Positions 42,908 to 51,913 of a stretch of 64,000 nt of DNA are shown piece after piece. Origin of the DNA: Candidatus Marimicrobium litorale (lineage in GTDB: Bacteria > Pseudomonadota > Gammaproteobacteria > Pseudomonadales > Halieaceae); contig NZ_SHNO01000001.1 of assembly GCF_026262645.1 (NCBI RefSeq), positions 1,302,001 to 1,366,000 on the forward strand, given 5' to 3'. Below the pieces are notes generated by a model. That model did not search any database and had not been told where the DNA came from. It saw only the letters and a list, made by a program, of their open reading frames with translations. A program made the position numbers and the translations under genes. Every line of letters begins with the position of its first letter. The first letter of the stretch is position 1.

Positions 42908-44479
42908 CTAAATCGGTGAAATAGATCGGCGCCGGGGGGGGCTGCGATCGGGCCTGCGCGTTGCACAATCTCTTAGCGTTTCGATAAGCACGCGCCGCGT
43001 AGTACGAGGATCGATCACGTCGTCGAGCCCGAAATCCGACGCCGCCTGCAGTGCCTCGGTCTCACTTCGAATACCGTCAATTATTTTCTGACGTGTCGCT
43101 CTGGAGTCGTCAGCGCCCTCGTACTGCTTGCGAAACGCCACATCCACCGCTCCCTCAATCGACATCGCGCAGATTTCCGCCGTAGGCCAAGCCAGTGCCG
43201 CAGTGGCATTGAAAGCCCGACCGCCGCCCATCGCGTAATAACCGCCTCCGTAACCCTTGCGTAATACCACTGATATCAACGGTACGGTTGCCAACGCCAT
43301 TTCGTAGAACAAGCGAGCGCTGCGACGCCCGATCCCCGTGTTCTCTGCCAACGTGCCAATCGCGAAGCCAGGAATATCGATGAGGGATATCAGCGGCAAC
43401 CCAAAGGCGTCGCACAGCCCGACAAAATGCGCTGCCTTTTCACAAGCCGGTGTATCAAGCACCCCGCCCTTACGCAGCGGTTGGTTAGCCATAAATCCCA
43501 CCGGGCGACCATCAAGACGTGCGAAAGCTGTAATCATATTGCGCGCATAATCTGGCTTGAGTTCGAACACGCTGTCCTGATCCGCAATCACATCGATTAC
43601 CTTACGCATGTCGTAGACGCGCCGACTGCTGGCCGACACCAGGTCGAGCAATTCGTCCCCGGAGCGGTCAACCGGATCCGTGCAGGTATGCACCGGCAAC
43701 GGACCCCCTGCATGCTCTGGAAGGTATGAAAGGAACCGTCGAATCGCTACAAAGCAGGCAGACTCATCCTCGACAGCAAGGTCCGCCAGTCCGTTTTCAT
43801 CCGCTTGCCGTGGGCTACCGCCCAACGACTGGGCATCAATATCCTCTCCCGTTCCCGCCTTCACCAGTGCCGGACCCGCCATACCCATGGTGGACCGGTC
43901 GCGAATCATGACTACAAAATCAGCCAGTGCCGCATAAGCGGTGGGGCCAGCGAACCCCTGGCCCATAATCGCAACGACATTAGGCACCCAACCTGATGTG
44001 CGGGCAAGATTATTGAAGACCGGTGAGGCAGCGGCAAAATGCGCGGCGTTCATACCATCCTGTATACGATGGCCGCCTCCCTCAAGCAACATCAGCAACG
44101 GCTGCCCCGCGTCTACCGCCCTGTCGATCAGGCGGCCCATTTTGCGATCCGCTACTGTGCCAATACTGCCACCCAACACGGTGTAATCCTGCGCCAGCAG
44201 TTGCACAGTGCGGCCATCGACCTGTCCACAGCCCATGACGGCACCGTCCGCCGGCGCCTGCAGGCCGCGACTCAGGGAGTGACTGCGATCGGGCTCTACC
44301 AGCCCCCCTGTTTCGCGGAAACTGCCATCGTCGAGGAGGCCATGTATACGCTCTCTCGCGGTCCACGCATTATCTGCTCGACGTTTAGCCACCGCTTCGG
44401 GACGTTGCTTGTCCTCAAGGCCTGCCCGAGCAGCATCTAGTCGTTCCAGTAATTCCCGCGATGTGGTTTCATCACTCAT
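42908..44479 (-). CDS. Acyl-CoA carboxylase beta (carboxyltransferase) subunit, PCC-like
   Basis: 523 aa, carboxyltransferase with the N and C crotonase-like halves. The N half has LLDDGSFRETGGL and GQVDGRTVQLLAQDYTVLGGSIG. The C half has GFAIGTLAENTGIGRRSARL and LRKGYGGGYYAMGGG. It transfers CO2 between biotin and an acyl-CoA. The basic Arg/Pro tail at the C-terminus is unusual. RBS AAGGAG. Last gene of the minus operon. The cluster holds another carboxyltransferase and a free biotin carrier but no biotin carboxylase, so the direction of its reaction is uncertain. Confidence 0.88.
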   Translation of the reverse strand: MSDETTSRELLERLDAARAGLEDKQRPEAVAKRRADNAWTARERIHGLLDDGSFRETGGLVEPDRSHSLSRGLQAPADGAVMGCGQVDGRTVQLLAQDYTVLGGSIGTVADRKMGRLIDRAVDAGQPLLMLLEGGGHRIQDGMNAAHFAAASPVFNNLARTSGWVPNVVAIMGQGFAGPTAYAALADFVVMIRDRSTMGMAGPALVKAGTGEDIDAQSLGGSPRQADENGLADLAVEDESACFVAIRRFLSYLPEHAGGPLPVHTCTDPVDRSGDELLDLVSASSRRVYDMRKVIDVIADQDSVFELKPDYARNMITAFARLDGRPVGFMANQPLRKGGVLDTPACEKAAHFVGLCDAFGLPLISLIDIPGFAIGTLAENTGIGRRSARLFYEMALATVPLISVVLRKGYGGGYYAMGGGRAFNATAALAWPTAEICAMSIEGAVDVAFRKQYEGADDSRATRQKIIDGIRSETEALQAASDFGLDDVIDPRTTRRVLIETLRDCATRRPDRSPPRRRSISPI

Positions 44480-44492
44480 AGCACGCGCTCCT

Positions 44493-46094
44493 TCAATTTC
44501 CGATCTTCTCTCGCTTGACTGTAATACCGGCCGCTTCCCGATCCCACGTATTCGCGGTTAATCCCTCCTCCTTTAGAAGGTGTTTCATTACCTTGGAGGT
44601 GGGCGTCTTGGGTAGCTCGGGCACAATGCGGATATAGCGCGGCAACATAAAGTGCGCCATGCGTGGCTCGAGAAACCGGAACAGATTTATCGGATCGATT
44701 AACTGGCCGTCGACCGCCGACACCAGCACCATCACGTCGTCCTCCCCAAACTCGCTAGGTATACCAACGGCAGCCGCTTCACGCACAGCGGGGTAGGCAG
44801 TAATTTCATTTTCCACTTCGAAGGAGGATATGTTTTCTCCCCGGCGCCGAATAGAGTCCTTGATGCGATCGACAAAATAAAAGTTGCCGTCAGAGTCATA
44901 ACGGAAACCATCACCGGTATGAAACCAGCCATTACGCCAAGCCACAGCCGTTGCCTCAGGGTTCCTGTAGTAACCGTGATTAAGTGACCATGGGCGGTCG
45001 GTGCGCAGAATCAATTCCCCCGTTACACCCGGACCCACCTCACAATCGTTCTCGTCGACCACCCTCACCTCGACACCGGGGCGAGCACGCCCACAAGTAC
45101 CACTTTTTTCAGGAAAAGGTTCTGACACAAGCGGACCGGAAATTTCTGTCATATTGAAGCAGGTTCGCACTTCGATACCGTGACGCTTGCCTATAGCCCG
45201 ACCGTCTTCGTTCCACGGCACACACAGGGCTTTCTTGAGGGGGTGATTGCGGTCGTCGTCAGAGGCTGGCAGCTTGAGCAGGAACGGTATCATTGCTGCC
45301 ACCAGACAAGTGGAGGTAATGCCATTGAGACGCACCGTAGGCCAGAAATCTTCCGTCTTGAAGTGGCTATCAATGTAGCAGGCACCGCCGCGAGCCAGAG
45401 TCATTATGACGTAGATAGTGCCGCCCGCATGAAACAGGGGCATATTGACCAGGCAACGGTCTTCACCAGTAACATAGGGGTGCGCTTCCGGCCCCATAGA
45501 GTAACCCTGCATATAGGAAGACAGCACCGCTTTGGAGGGGCCAGTGGTACCGGACGTAAAGATAATATACTGGGTATCCCAGGGCGCCACGACCTCGGGC
45601 ATATCTGACAGGGGCTCGTCGGCTACAAGAGCATCAGCTCCATGACAACGAATACCGTCGATGCTGCCGGCACCATGGGTAACGACCATGTCTTTCAGTG
45701 TGCCGAGATCAATATCGCTCAGGCGCGATACCAGGTCTGCATGGCAAATCAGCAAGCGCGCATTGGCTAATTCCACAACATGTTGCAACAACTGCCCCTT
45801 GTAGGCGACGTTGATGGGGACATATACCGCACCGAGATAATTCAGTCCGAACCAGGTCAACAACGCCTCTCGATTGTTCGGCTGCCAGGACAACACATGG
45901 TCGCCCTTGCCAACACCAAGTTTTCGCAAACCCGCCGCCGCACGACGCGTCATTTCAAAGGTTTGATTCCAACTCCAGGTTTCCCCGCCGTGGAAAAGAA
46001 TCGCTGTCTGGTTCGGTCGCTCTCGCGCCCAGCGCTGCAGCTGGTAACCCAGCACGCACTGCTCGACCTCTGGAAAACGTGAATCGAAAACCAT
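44493..46094 (-). CDS. AMP-dependent acyl-CoA ligase (1)
   Basis: 533 aa, ANL superfamily. P-loop YIIFTSGTTGPSKAV near residue 175, FHTGDGFRYDSDGNFYFVDRIKDSIRRRGENISSFEVE at the hinge, and the catalytic Lys region TPTSKVMKHLLKEEG at the C-terminus. It activates a carboxylic acid to its CoA ester. It resembles crotonobetaine/ATP-dependent ligases (CaiC-like) in layout. RBS GGGGAGAGGGT. It is 13 bp before the last carboxyltransferase. One of three ligases in the operon; the acid is unknown. Confidence 0.9.
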   Translation of the reverse strand: MVFDSRFPEVEQCVLGYQLQRWARERPNQTAILFHGGETWSWNQTFEMTRRAAAGLRKLGVGKGDHVLSWQPNNREALLTWFGLNYLGAVYVPINVAYKGQLLQHVVELANARLLICHADLVSRLSDIDLGTLKDMVVTHGAGSIDGIRCHGADALVADEPLSDMPEVVAPWDTQYIIFTSGTTGPSKAVLSSYMQGYSMGPEAHPYVTGEDRCLVNMPLFHAGGTIYVIMTLARGGACYIDSHFKTEDFWPTVRLNGITSTCLVAAMIPFLLKLPASDDDRNHPLKKALCVPWNEDGRAIGKRHGIEVRTCFNMTEISGPLVSEPFPEKSGTCGRARPGVEVRVVDENDCEVGPGVTGELILRTDRPWSLNHGYYRNPEATAVAWRNGWFHTGDGFRYDSDGNFYFVDRIKDSIRRRGENISSFEVENEITAYPAVREAAAVGIPSEFGEDDVMVLVSAVDGQLIDPINLFRFLEPRMAHFMLPRYIRIVPELPKTPTSKVMKHLLKEEGLTANTWDREAAGITVKREKIGN

Positions 46095-46115
46095 ACCCTC
46101 TCCCCAGCCGCAGTC

Positions 46116-46898
46116 TTAGGCAGTCGCGCCCCCATCAACCGGATAGGCGCCTCCGTTCAAAAAACTCGCCTCGTCACTGCACAGGTGCGTGACCATACTG
46201 GCAACATCTCCTGGCCTTGCGTATCGGCCCATCGGAATGGTTCCAAGTACGGCGTCACGGACGGTATCTGCGTCACCGGGGCTCATCTTATTCTCGATGG
46301 AGGTCATCATGCGGCCGGTCATGGCGGCCGGACACACAGCATTCACCCGAATATTGTTCGGCCCCTGCTGCATGGCCACCGAACGGGTCAACCCGATGAC
46401 CGCGTGCTTGCTGGCGCAGTAACTGCTGATCAGGGACGCGCCGGATAGACCGGCAACCGAAGCAGTGTTGACGATAGCGCCGCCGCCCCGCGCACGCATG
46501 ACAGGCACGACGTATTTCATGCCAAGCAATACACCGCGAACATTAACACCCATTACCCGGTCGAAATCCGCCAGATCGCACTCGCTTATATCACCGGCCT
46601 CACCCTCGACACCGGCATTGTTGAACAGAATATCCACGCCGCCGAACTCGGTGCAGGTCATCTCAACATAGCGCTCAACATCCTCTTCCCGGGAGACATC
46701 CGCTCTTAATGCAATTACTTGCAAGCCGTCCTTCCGAAGGCCTGCAGCCAACGCTCTGACCCGGTCTGCGTCGGAGTCCACCGCGGCAACGGTGGCGCCC
46801 TCTGCGGCAAATCGGCGCGTTGTCTCGCGCCCAATATCCCCGGCTGCACCGGTCACGATCACCACCTTGTTTTCAAATCGACCACCCGTTACCTGCAT
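46116..46898 (-). CDS. SDR-family oxidoreductase (1)
   Basis: 260 aa, classical short-chain dehydrogenase. Cofactor motif TGAAGDIG, NNAG at about 92, and the catalytic Ser and YxxxK in SSYCASKHAVIGLTRS. The cofactor-selecting Asp after the second strand (AVDSDADR) indicates NAD(H). A 3-hydroxyacyl-CoA dehydrogenase or ring-alcohol dehydrogenase role fits the operon. It lies 18 bp after the AtuC-like carboxyltransferase and 21 bp before the ligase. Confidence 0.9.
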   Translation of the reverse strand: MQVTGGRFENKVVIVTGAAGDIGRETTRRFAAEGATVAAVDSDADRVRALAAGLRKDGLQVIALRADVSREEDVERYVEMTCTEFGGVDILFNNAGVEGEAGDISECDLADFDRVMGVNVRGVLLGMKYVVPVMRARGGGAIVNTASVAGLSGASLISSYCASKHAVIGLTRSVAMQQGPNNIRVNAVCPAAMTGRMMTSIENKMSPGDADTVRDAVLGTIPMGRYARPGDVASMVTHLCSDEASFLNGGAYPVDGGATA

Positions 46899-46916
46899 CG
46901 GTTGTCTCTCCCGCTA

Positions 46917-48539
46917 CTACATCCTGGCAATGCCATAACTGTTGCCTCGCAGTGTTCTATGCCGCGACTCCCAGCAGGTCGCCAATGCAAAACCCAGGAC
47001 CCGTCGGGTATCCCTGGGATCAATCATGCCCTGATCGAGCATGCGTCCGGAGGTATAAAAAGCATCGGACTGATTATCGAAGTAGCTGATCAATTTCTGA
47101 TTCTGCGCTTGCAGTGCGTCTTCGTCTACGTCCTGGCCACGCCGCCGGGCGCCACTGCGGGCCACCTGTTCCATTGTCAGCGCCGCCTGCTCCCCCCCCA
47201 TTACACCGGTTGTGGCGTTAGGCCAGGTAAACAGGAAATCAGGGTCGTATCCGATGCCGCACATGCCGTAATTACCGGCTCCGAAACTGGCGCCGATATA
47301 GAGTGTGATTCTCGGTACGTCAATATTGGACACCGCCTGAATCATCTTGGCTCCATGCTTGATCATGCCTGCCTGTTCATATTTCTTACCGACCATGTAG
47401 CCGGTGGTGTTGCTGAGAAAAATCACTGGCATATCGGCCTGGTCACACAGCTGCATAAACTGAGCGGCTTTAGTCGCGCCGTCGGGGTCAATCGGCCCAT
47501 TATTCGCAATAATGCCACAGGCATTTCCATAGATTGCAGCATGGGCACAAACGGTAGACGCGCCGTAGCGAGATTTGAACTCTTCGAAGTTGGAGGCATC
47601 TGTGATGCGGGCAATTATCTCGCGCACGTCGTAGGGCTTGCGGTAATCCACTGGCACCAATCCCGCAATTTCCTCCGGAGCAAAGCAAGGCTCCTCAAAC
47701 GATACAGGAGTGACTTGTTCACAACGCGCGTTCCAGTCGAGTCGTTCTACTAATTGGCGTGCTAAAAATAATGATTCTGCGTCATCCTCGGCGGTGTATT
47801 CCACCAGCCCCGATACAGAGGCATGCATATCAGTGCCGGCAAGTTCTTCCTCGTCGGAAATCTCGCCGGTAGCCGCCCGCACCAGAGCCACCCCGCCCAG
47901 CGACGCCCTGCCCCTGCCCTTGACGGCAATTACGTAGTCACTCATACCCGGCATATAAGCTCCCCCAGCGGTGGCCGGCCCGTGTAATACTGTAATAGTA
48001 GGGATTCCTGCGGCACTGAGCAGAGCGTGCCGATAAAACATTCCACCGGCGCGGGCCCAGGACTCGACCCTGTAGGCGAACAGATCGGCGCCCGCACTTT
48101 CGACCAGGTGGATAAAGGGCAACTTGTGGCGCAGCGCGACGTCGAGACAGGCCTCAATCTTCTCGCCTGTTGTGGGCGTCGCAGCACCCGCACTGATGCC
48201 GCTGTCATCTACCAATATCATCACGCGGATGCCGCTGACAAACCCGATACCCGCAAGCAGGCTTGCACCGGGAATCGAAGCTTCCCGATCTGGTGTATCC
48301 ACCAAAAAATTCGCAAGCCCATACATATCAAGGAACGGCATACCCGGGTCCAATAGGCGCTGCAGGCGCTCCCGCGGAGTCAACTGGCCGCGCTCGGAAA
48401 AGCGGGGACGACGCTTTTCGGACACGGCTTCTGCCCGGCTACGCGCCCGGTTCAATGTATCTATTAAAGCCAGCATATCCGCGCGGTTGTCCGCGTAGGC
48501 CGGCGACGCCGTGCTCAAGCTAGATTGGAACGAAGGCAT
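46917..48539 (-). CDS. Acyl-CoA carboxyltransferase, MCC/GCC (LiuB/AtuC)-like
   Basis: 540 aa. The C half contains the highly typical stretch FLSNTTGYMVGKKYEQAGMI, then KMIQAVSN, GASFGAGNYGMCG and WPNATTGVMGGEQAA, as in 3-methylcrotonyl- and geranyl-CoA carboxylase beta subunits. It would act with the adjacent biotin carrier on a beta-branched enoyl-CoA. It starts 2 bp after the carrier's stop, at MPSFQSSL; the longer frame overlaps the carrier gene. No AtuF/LiuD-type alpha subunit is encoded in the window. Tight spacing shows they are made together. Confidence 0.88.
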   Translation of the reverse strand: MPSFQSSLSTASPAYADNRADMLALIDTLNRARSRAEAVSEKRRPRFSERGQLTPRERLQRLLDPGMPFLDMYGLANFLVDTPDREASIPGASLLAGIGFVSGIRVMILVDDSGISAGAATPTTGEKIEACLDVALRHKLPFIHLVESAGADLFAYRVESWARAGGMFYRHALLSAAGIPTITVLHGPATAGGAYMPGMSDYVIAVKGRGRASLGGVALVRAATGEISDEEELAGTDMHASVSGLVEYTAEDDAESLFLARQLVERLDWNARCEQVTPVSFEEPCFAPEEIAGLVPVDYRKPYDVREIIARITDASNFEEFKSRYGASTVCAHAAIYGNACGIIANNGPIDPDGATKAAQFMQLCDQADMPVIFLSNTTGYMVGKKYEQAGMIKHGAKMIQAVSNIDVPRITLYIGASFGAGNYGMCGIGYDPDFLFTWPNATTGVMGGEQAALTMEQVARSGARRRGQDVDEDALQAQNQKLISYFDNQSDAFYTSGRMLDQGMIDPRDTRRVLGFALATCWESRHRTLRGNSYGIARM

Positions 48540-48540
48540 A

Positions 48541-48768
48541 CTAAGCGCCCCCGACCTCGAGACGGGCAATCACTGCCCCCTCCTGAACCACATCTCCCTT
48601 CACAACCAGCAACTCCTGCAACGTACCGCTCTCCCCGGTGCAGATCGGGATTTCCATCTTCATACTCTCTATCACCAAGACCTCTTCGTCTGACGCCAGT
48701 GTCTGCCCCACGACTGCAGACACCGTCCAAACCGTTCCCGTAACTTCAGCGATAATATCGACCAACAT
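48541..48768 (-). CDS. Stand-alone biotin carboxyl carrier protein
   Basis: 75 aa, biotinyl domain only. The biotinylation motif ESMKMEIP puts the target Lys at residue 37, with the flanking beta-strands of the fold (VTGTVWTVSAVVGQTLASDEEVLVI and VQEGAVIARLEV). It carries CO2 between active sites on a swinging biotin. It overlaps the crotonase stop by one base (TAATG) and is followed at once by the carboxyltransferase. In most acyl-CoA carboxylases this domain is fused to biotin carboxylase; here it is free, as in transcarboxylases and decarboxylases. Confidence 0.92.
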   Translation of the reverse strand: MLVDIIAEVTGTVWTVSAVVGQTLASDEEVLVIESMKMEIPICTGESGTLQELLVVKGDVVQEGAVIARLEVGGA

Positions 48769-49595
48769 TAGCTTTTCCCGCCGTCCTTGGTCACTTTTTT
48801 CATCTCTTCGAGGTTGACAAAAATGGGCTTTCCGGTCGCGGCAATGCAGTTGCCGTGACCTAGCTGATGCATATCGAAAGCTGCCTCCAATGAATTTTGA
48901 TAACCCTGAATATCCTGTGTGCGGTTGACCGCCCGCTTGGCCATCGCTAGACCGAACGCGGGCTGTTTCGCGATCGTCTCCGCCATGCTCATTACCTCTG
49001 CATTCAGGTCATCAAGGGCAACGACTTTGTTGACCATGCCAAGTTTCTCTGCGGTTGCGGCGTCGATAAAACTGCTGGTAAAGAGCATTTCCTTTGCCTT
49101 TCTCGCTCCGAACTCCCACGTATGAGCGTGGTATTCCACCCCACCAATACCCATAGCAACCACCGGGTCGCTAAAACGTGCATTGTCTGCAGCGATGATA
49201 ATATCGCAGGGCCAGATCAACATCAGACCCGCTGCGATGCAGGCCCCGTGCACTGCTGCGATAGTCGGCTTAGGTATATTGCGCCATTTACTGCAATAAC
49301 CAAGAAATACCTCTGCCTCGTATTCGTAAAGATCAGCCACTGGCTCACCGTCCCAGTCGATACTGGTCACCTGATCCATCGCCGGCTTGGTAATATCGTG
49401 CCCCGCAGAAAAATGCGGACCGTTGCCGTTGAGCACAATCACCTTCACCTGTTTGTCGGCAGCCGCCTGCATCCAGATCGCGTCAAGCTCGTTGAGCAAA
49501 TCCAGGTCTTGCGCATTGCGCTGCTTGGGACGGTTGAGAGTAATCACCGCGATGTTGTCCTGTACGTCGTAGAGGACCTTAGCTTCATTCGTCAT
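48768..49595 (-). CDS. Enoyl-CoA hydratase/isomerase (crotonase) family protein
   Basis: 275 aa. Oxyanion-hole elements GPHFSAGHDI and HGACIAAGLMLIWPCDIIIAADNA are present. The second region reads AMGIGGVEYHAHTWEFG, with a Glu near the usual catalytic site but a sequence unlike standard hydratases. It could hydrate an enoyl-CoA or act as an isomerase or hydrolase. It overlaps the upstream ligase by 11 bp and the biotin carrier by one base, so it is tightly coupled in the operon. Confidence 0.88.
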   Translation of the reverse strand: MTNEAKVLYDVQDNIAVITLNRPKQRNAQDLDLLNELDAIWMQAAADKQVKVIVLNGNGPHFSAGHDITKPAMDQVTSIDWDGEPVADLYEYEAEVFLGYCSKWRNIPKPTIAAVHGACIAAGLMLIWPCDIIIAADNARFSDPVVAMGIGGVEYHAHTWEFGARKAKEMLFTSSFIDAATAEKLGMVNKVVALDDLNAEVMSMAETIAKQPAFGLAMAKRAVNRTQDIQGYQNSLEAAFDMHQLGHGNCIAATGKPIFVNLEEMKKVTKDGGKS

Positions 49596-51132
49596 AGTGG
49601 ATTCCGATATCGTCTCTTAGTTGTTGTTTAAGGATTTTTCCGCTTGGGTTGCGTGGTATCTGGTCGATAAAATGACAGTAAGTCGGCACCTTGAAGGTCG
49701 CTAGCTGCTTCCTGCAAAACGCTTGCAGCAGTTTCTCGTCGGGGGGGGTTGCGCCCTTAACAACAAGTATGGCAAGGGGCACCTCTCCCCACTTGCGATG
49801 GCTGACGCCGATTACAGCGGCATCAATGATGCCGGGATGCGTCGTGAGTACATTCTCGATCTCCACCGGGTAAACATTTTCACCCCCGGAAATAATCAGG
49901 TCTTTGACGCGGGCCACGATAGTGAGATAGCCCTCAGCGTCTAGCCTGCCCACGTCCCCCGTATGCAGCCATCCGTTCTGCACGGCCTGATCTGTTGCCT
50001 CCGCATTGTTCCAATAACCCTGCATAACCTGAGGGCCCCGGACGACAATTTCACCAGTACGCTGCACTGGCAATGCTTGACCCTGTCCATCGACAATCAC
50101 CAGCTCCGTATCAAAAGCGGCTCGGCCGCAGCTCTCCAGTAAGTCAGGCCGATCCGTCAGCGCCCGGCGATGATCTGACGCTGACAACATGGCCACGATC
50201 GAATTGGCTTCGGTTTGGCCATAACCCTGGGTGAAATCGCACTCGAAGATATCAATGACCCGGCGCAGCAACGGCACCGCAATGGGAGACGCCCCGTAAT
50301 AGATCAGGCGCAGGTCGGGAAATTGCATCGAATCAAGGCGAGGTATTGTCTCAACGATCATCTGTAACATGGCTGGCACCAGCGTCACCGCTGAGATAGG
50401 TCTGCTGTGCAGAGTTTCCACAACTCGCGCAGAGTCGTATTCTCGATGGATGACCAGAGTGAGGCCCTGTAAGACGCCTGTGTAACCGATCATAATTCCG
50501 GCAGCGTGGTACATGGGCGCTACCAGCAGGAACTCATCACCCGGCGCCCACGTGTACTCGCTGCCAAGGGCAGTCTGATAAACATTGCTAATGATATTGC
50601 CATGGCTGAGGAGCACACCCTTTGGCTGACCAGTGGTGCCACTTGTGTACATCTGCGACATGACATCCTGCGACTGCAACAAAGTGCGCTCCATTGGCGG
50701 AGCCACCTCGCCAAGCCAGCTCTGAAAAGAGGGAAATCCGGTCTGATTACCGTAGAGGCAAATAGCAGAAATTCGAGGACAGACCTTCGCTACCGGCGCG
50801 ATTAATTCCTCGTCCGCAAACACCACTTTGGCGGTAGAGTCCTCGATAATGAAGGCACACTCACGGGGGGTCAGGCGATAGTTGATACCCACCGGCACCA
50901 CCCCGAGACGTGCGCAGGCCAGGTACATAAAAAAGAACTCGATGGAATTCCTGCCCAGTAGAGCAAGGCGGTCACCTTTTGCCAGACCACTGGCCGCAAG
51001 CCGTCCCGCTATATGATCGATACGCTCACGCGCACGCGAAAACGTAAAACTCTGCTGTTCATGGGTAACAAAAACCACCTCAGCGTGAACACGAGCATGG
51101 TAATCAAGGTAGTCATCGATTCGACTGAACAT
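49585..51132 (-). CDS. AMP-dependent acyl-CoA ligase (2)
   Basis: 515 aa, ANL superfamily. P-loop MYTSGTTGQPKGVLLSHGN near residue 162, the motif YGQTEAN, LHTGDVGRLDAEGYLTIVARVKDLIISGGENVYPVEIE at the hinge, and the C-terminal PRNPSGKILK with the catalytic Lys. Long-chain or aromatic acid:CoA ligase type. I start at MFSRIDDYLDYH, 4 bp after the decarboxylase-like stop; the longer frame overlaps that gene. The 3' end overlaps the crotonase gene by 11 bp. Confidence 0.9.
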   Translation of the reverse strand: MFSRIDDYLDYHARVHAEVVFVTHEQQSFTFSRARERIDHIAGRLAASGLAKGDRLALLGRNSIEFFFMYLACARLGVVPVGINYRLTPRECAFIIEDSTAKVVFADEELIAPVAKVCPRISAICLYGNQTGFPSFQSWLGEVAPPMERTLLQSQDVMSQMYTSGTTGQPKGVLLSHGNIISNVYQTALGSEYTWAPGDEFLLVAPMYHAAGIMIGYTGVLQGLTLVIHREYDSARVVETLHSRPISAVTLVPAMLQMIVETIPRLDSMQFPDLRLIYYGASPIAVPLLRRVIDIFECDFTQGYGQTEANSIVAMLSASDHRRALTDRPDLLESCGRAAFDTELVIVDGQGQALPVQRTGEIVVRGPQVMQGYWNNAEATDQAVQNGWLHTGDVGRLDAEGYLTIVARVKDLIISGGENVYPVEIENVLTTHPGIIDAAVIGVSHRKWGEVPLAILVVKGATPPDEKLLQAFCRKQLATFKVPTYCHFIDQIPRNPSGKILKQQLRDDIGIHYDE

Positions 51133-51136
51133 CGCG

Positions 51137-51874
51137 TCAGCTCGACTCCGCCAAGTAATCGTAAATGACCTCACCCCGATCTAGCAAAATATCCCCCACC
51201 GTGTAGACGGAGCTGACCACCTTTCTGATGGGAATCTCACCCAGAGGGTTCCGGGTTGTCGAGGACAAAGCGAGACTGGCTTGCCCCTCCAGTATTTCCT
51301 TACGCTTGTCGTCGCGCACCTTGCACGTGTTGATCTGACGAATGTCATAGCCACACCCGTCTACAGAGGGGATGGACTTCAACAGGAAGTGCTCCCGATC
51401 GTATACAGGTATCGGCTCCCCCTCTCGCTCAAAGTTCATTTTCATAGTAATTATATCTGTGCCTCCCTCGGAAACTCGGGCAACGACACCGTGCTCATCG
51501 CGCTGAATAAAAATATCGCCACGAACCTTGGGAAAGCCCCAGACCTCGCGCCCGGCAGTGAGCAACTCCACCTCGTCGAGGTACAGTATCGGCATGAATG
51601 TCCCCACTCGATCATCCAGCGTCACGGGCACCATAATGCCCGCCTCGCCATAACTGATCTGTGAAGGTTCAGTCACGTGCAGCATCCCCACGTAAATAGC
51701 CATTATATTGTCCGCATTGACTTTCAGGGGCTCGGGCACGATCGCTTCCAGGCAATCCCGGTCGGTCTCTACCTTCAGAGTAAACATCTCGTTGTTGCGA
51801 TACTGATACGGCGGCAAGACATAGGGTTGAGCATCCACACCGAACTGTGCGCCACTGAAGTTAACGTTAGTCAT
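51137..51874 (-). CDS. Acetoacetate decarboxylase-like (ADC superfamily) protein
   Basis: 245 aa, whole length similar to acetoacetate decarboxylase. The Schiff-base lysine is kept at about residue 116 (GREVWGFPKV), with a Glu-rich strand ahead of it (YLDEVELLTAGRE). True acetoacetate decarboxylases have two adjacent lysines here; this one has Lys-Val. Related ADC-fold proteins include decarboxylases, aldolase-dehydratases and cyclases, so decarboxylation of a beta-keto acid is one option among several. It lies between two ligase genes in the operon (39 bp from the upstream ligase). Confidence 0.85.
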   Translation of the reverse strand: MTNVNFSGAQFGVDAQPYVLPPYQYRNNEMFTLKVETDRDCLEAIVPEPLKVNADNIMAIYVGMLHVTEPSQISYGEAGIMVPVTLDDRVGTFMPILYLDEVELLTAGREVWGFPKVRGDIFIQRDEHGVVARVSEGGTDIITMKMNFEREGEPIPVYDREHFLLKSIPSVDGCGYDIRQINTCKVRDDKRKEILEGQASLALSSTTRNPLGEIPIRKVVSSVYTVGDILLDRGEVIYDYLAESS

Positions 51875-51913
51875 TCCGATCCCTTCCTCTTCTTCAACTG
51901 CTACCAGTGATCT

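Noticed and set aside
46719-47753. 344-aa plus-strand open frame
   Set aside because: It lies opposite the strongly conserved carboxyltransferase and the end of an SDR gene; its protein shows no domain and has Cys/His-rich composition typical of antisense frames.
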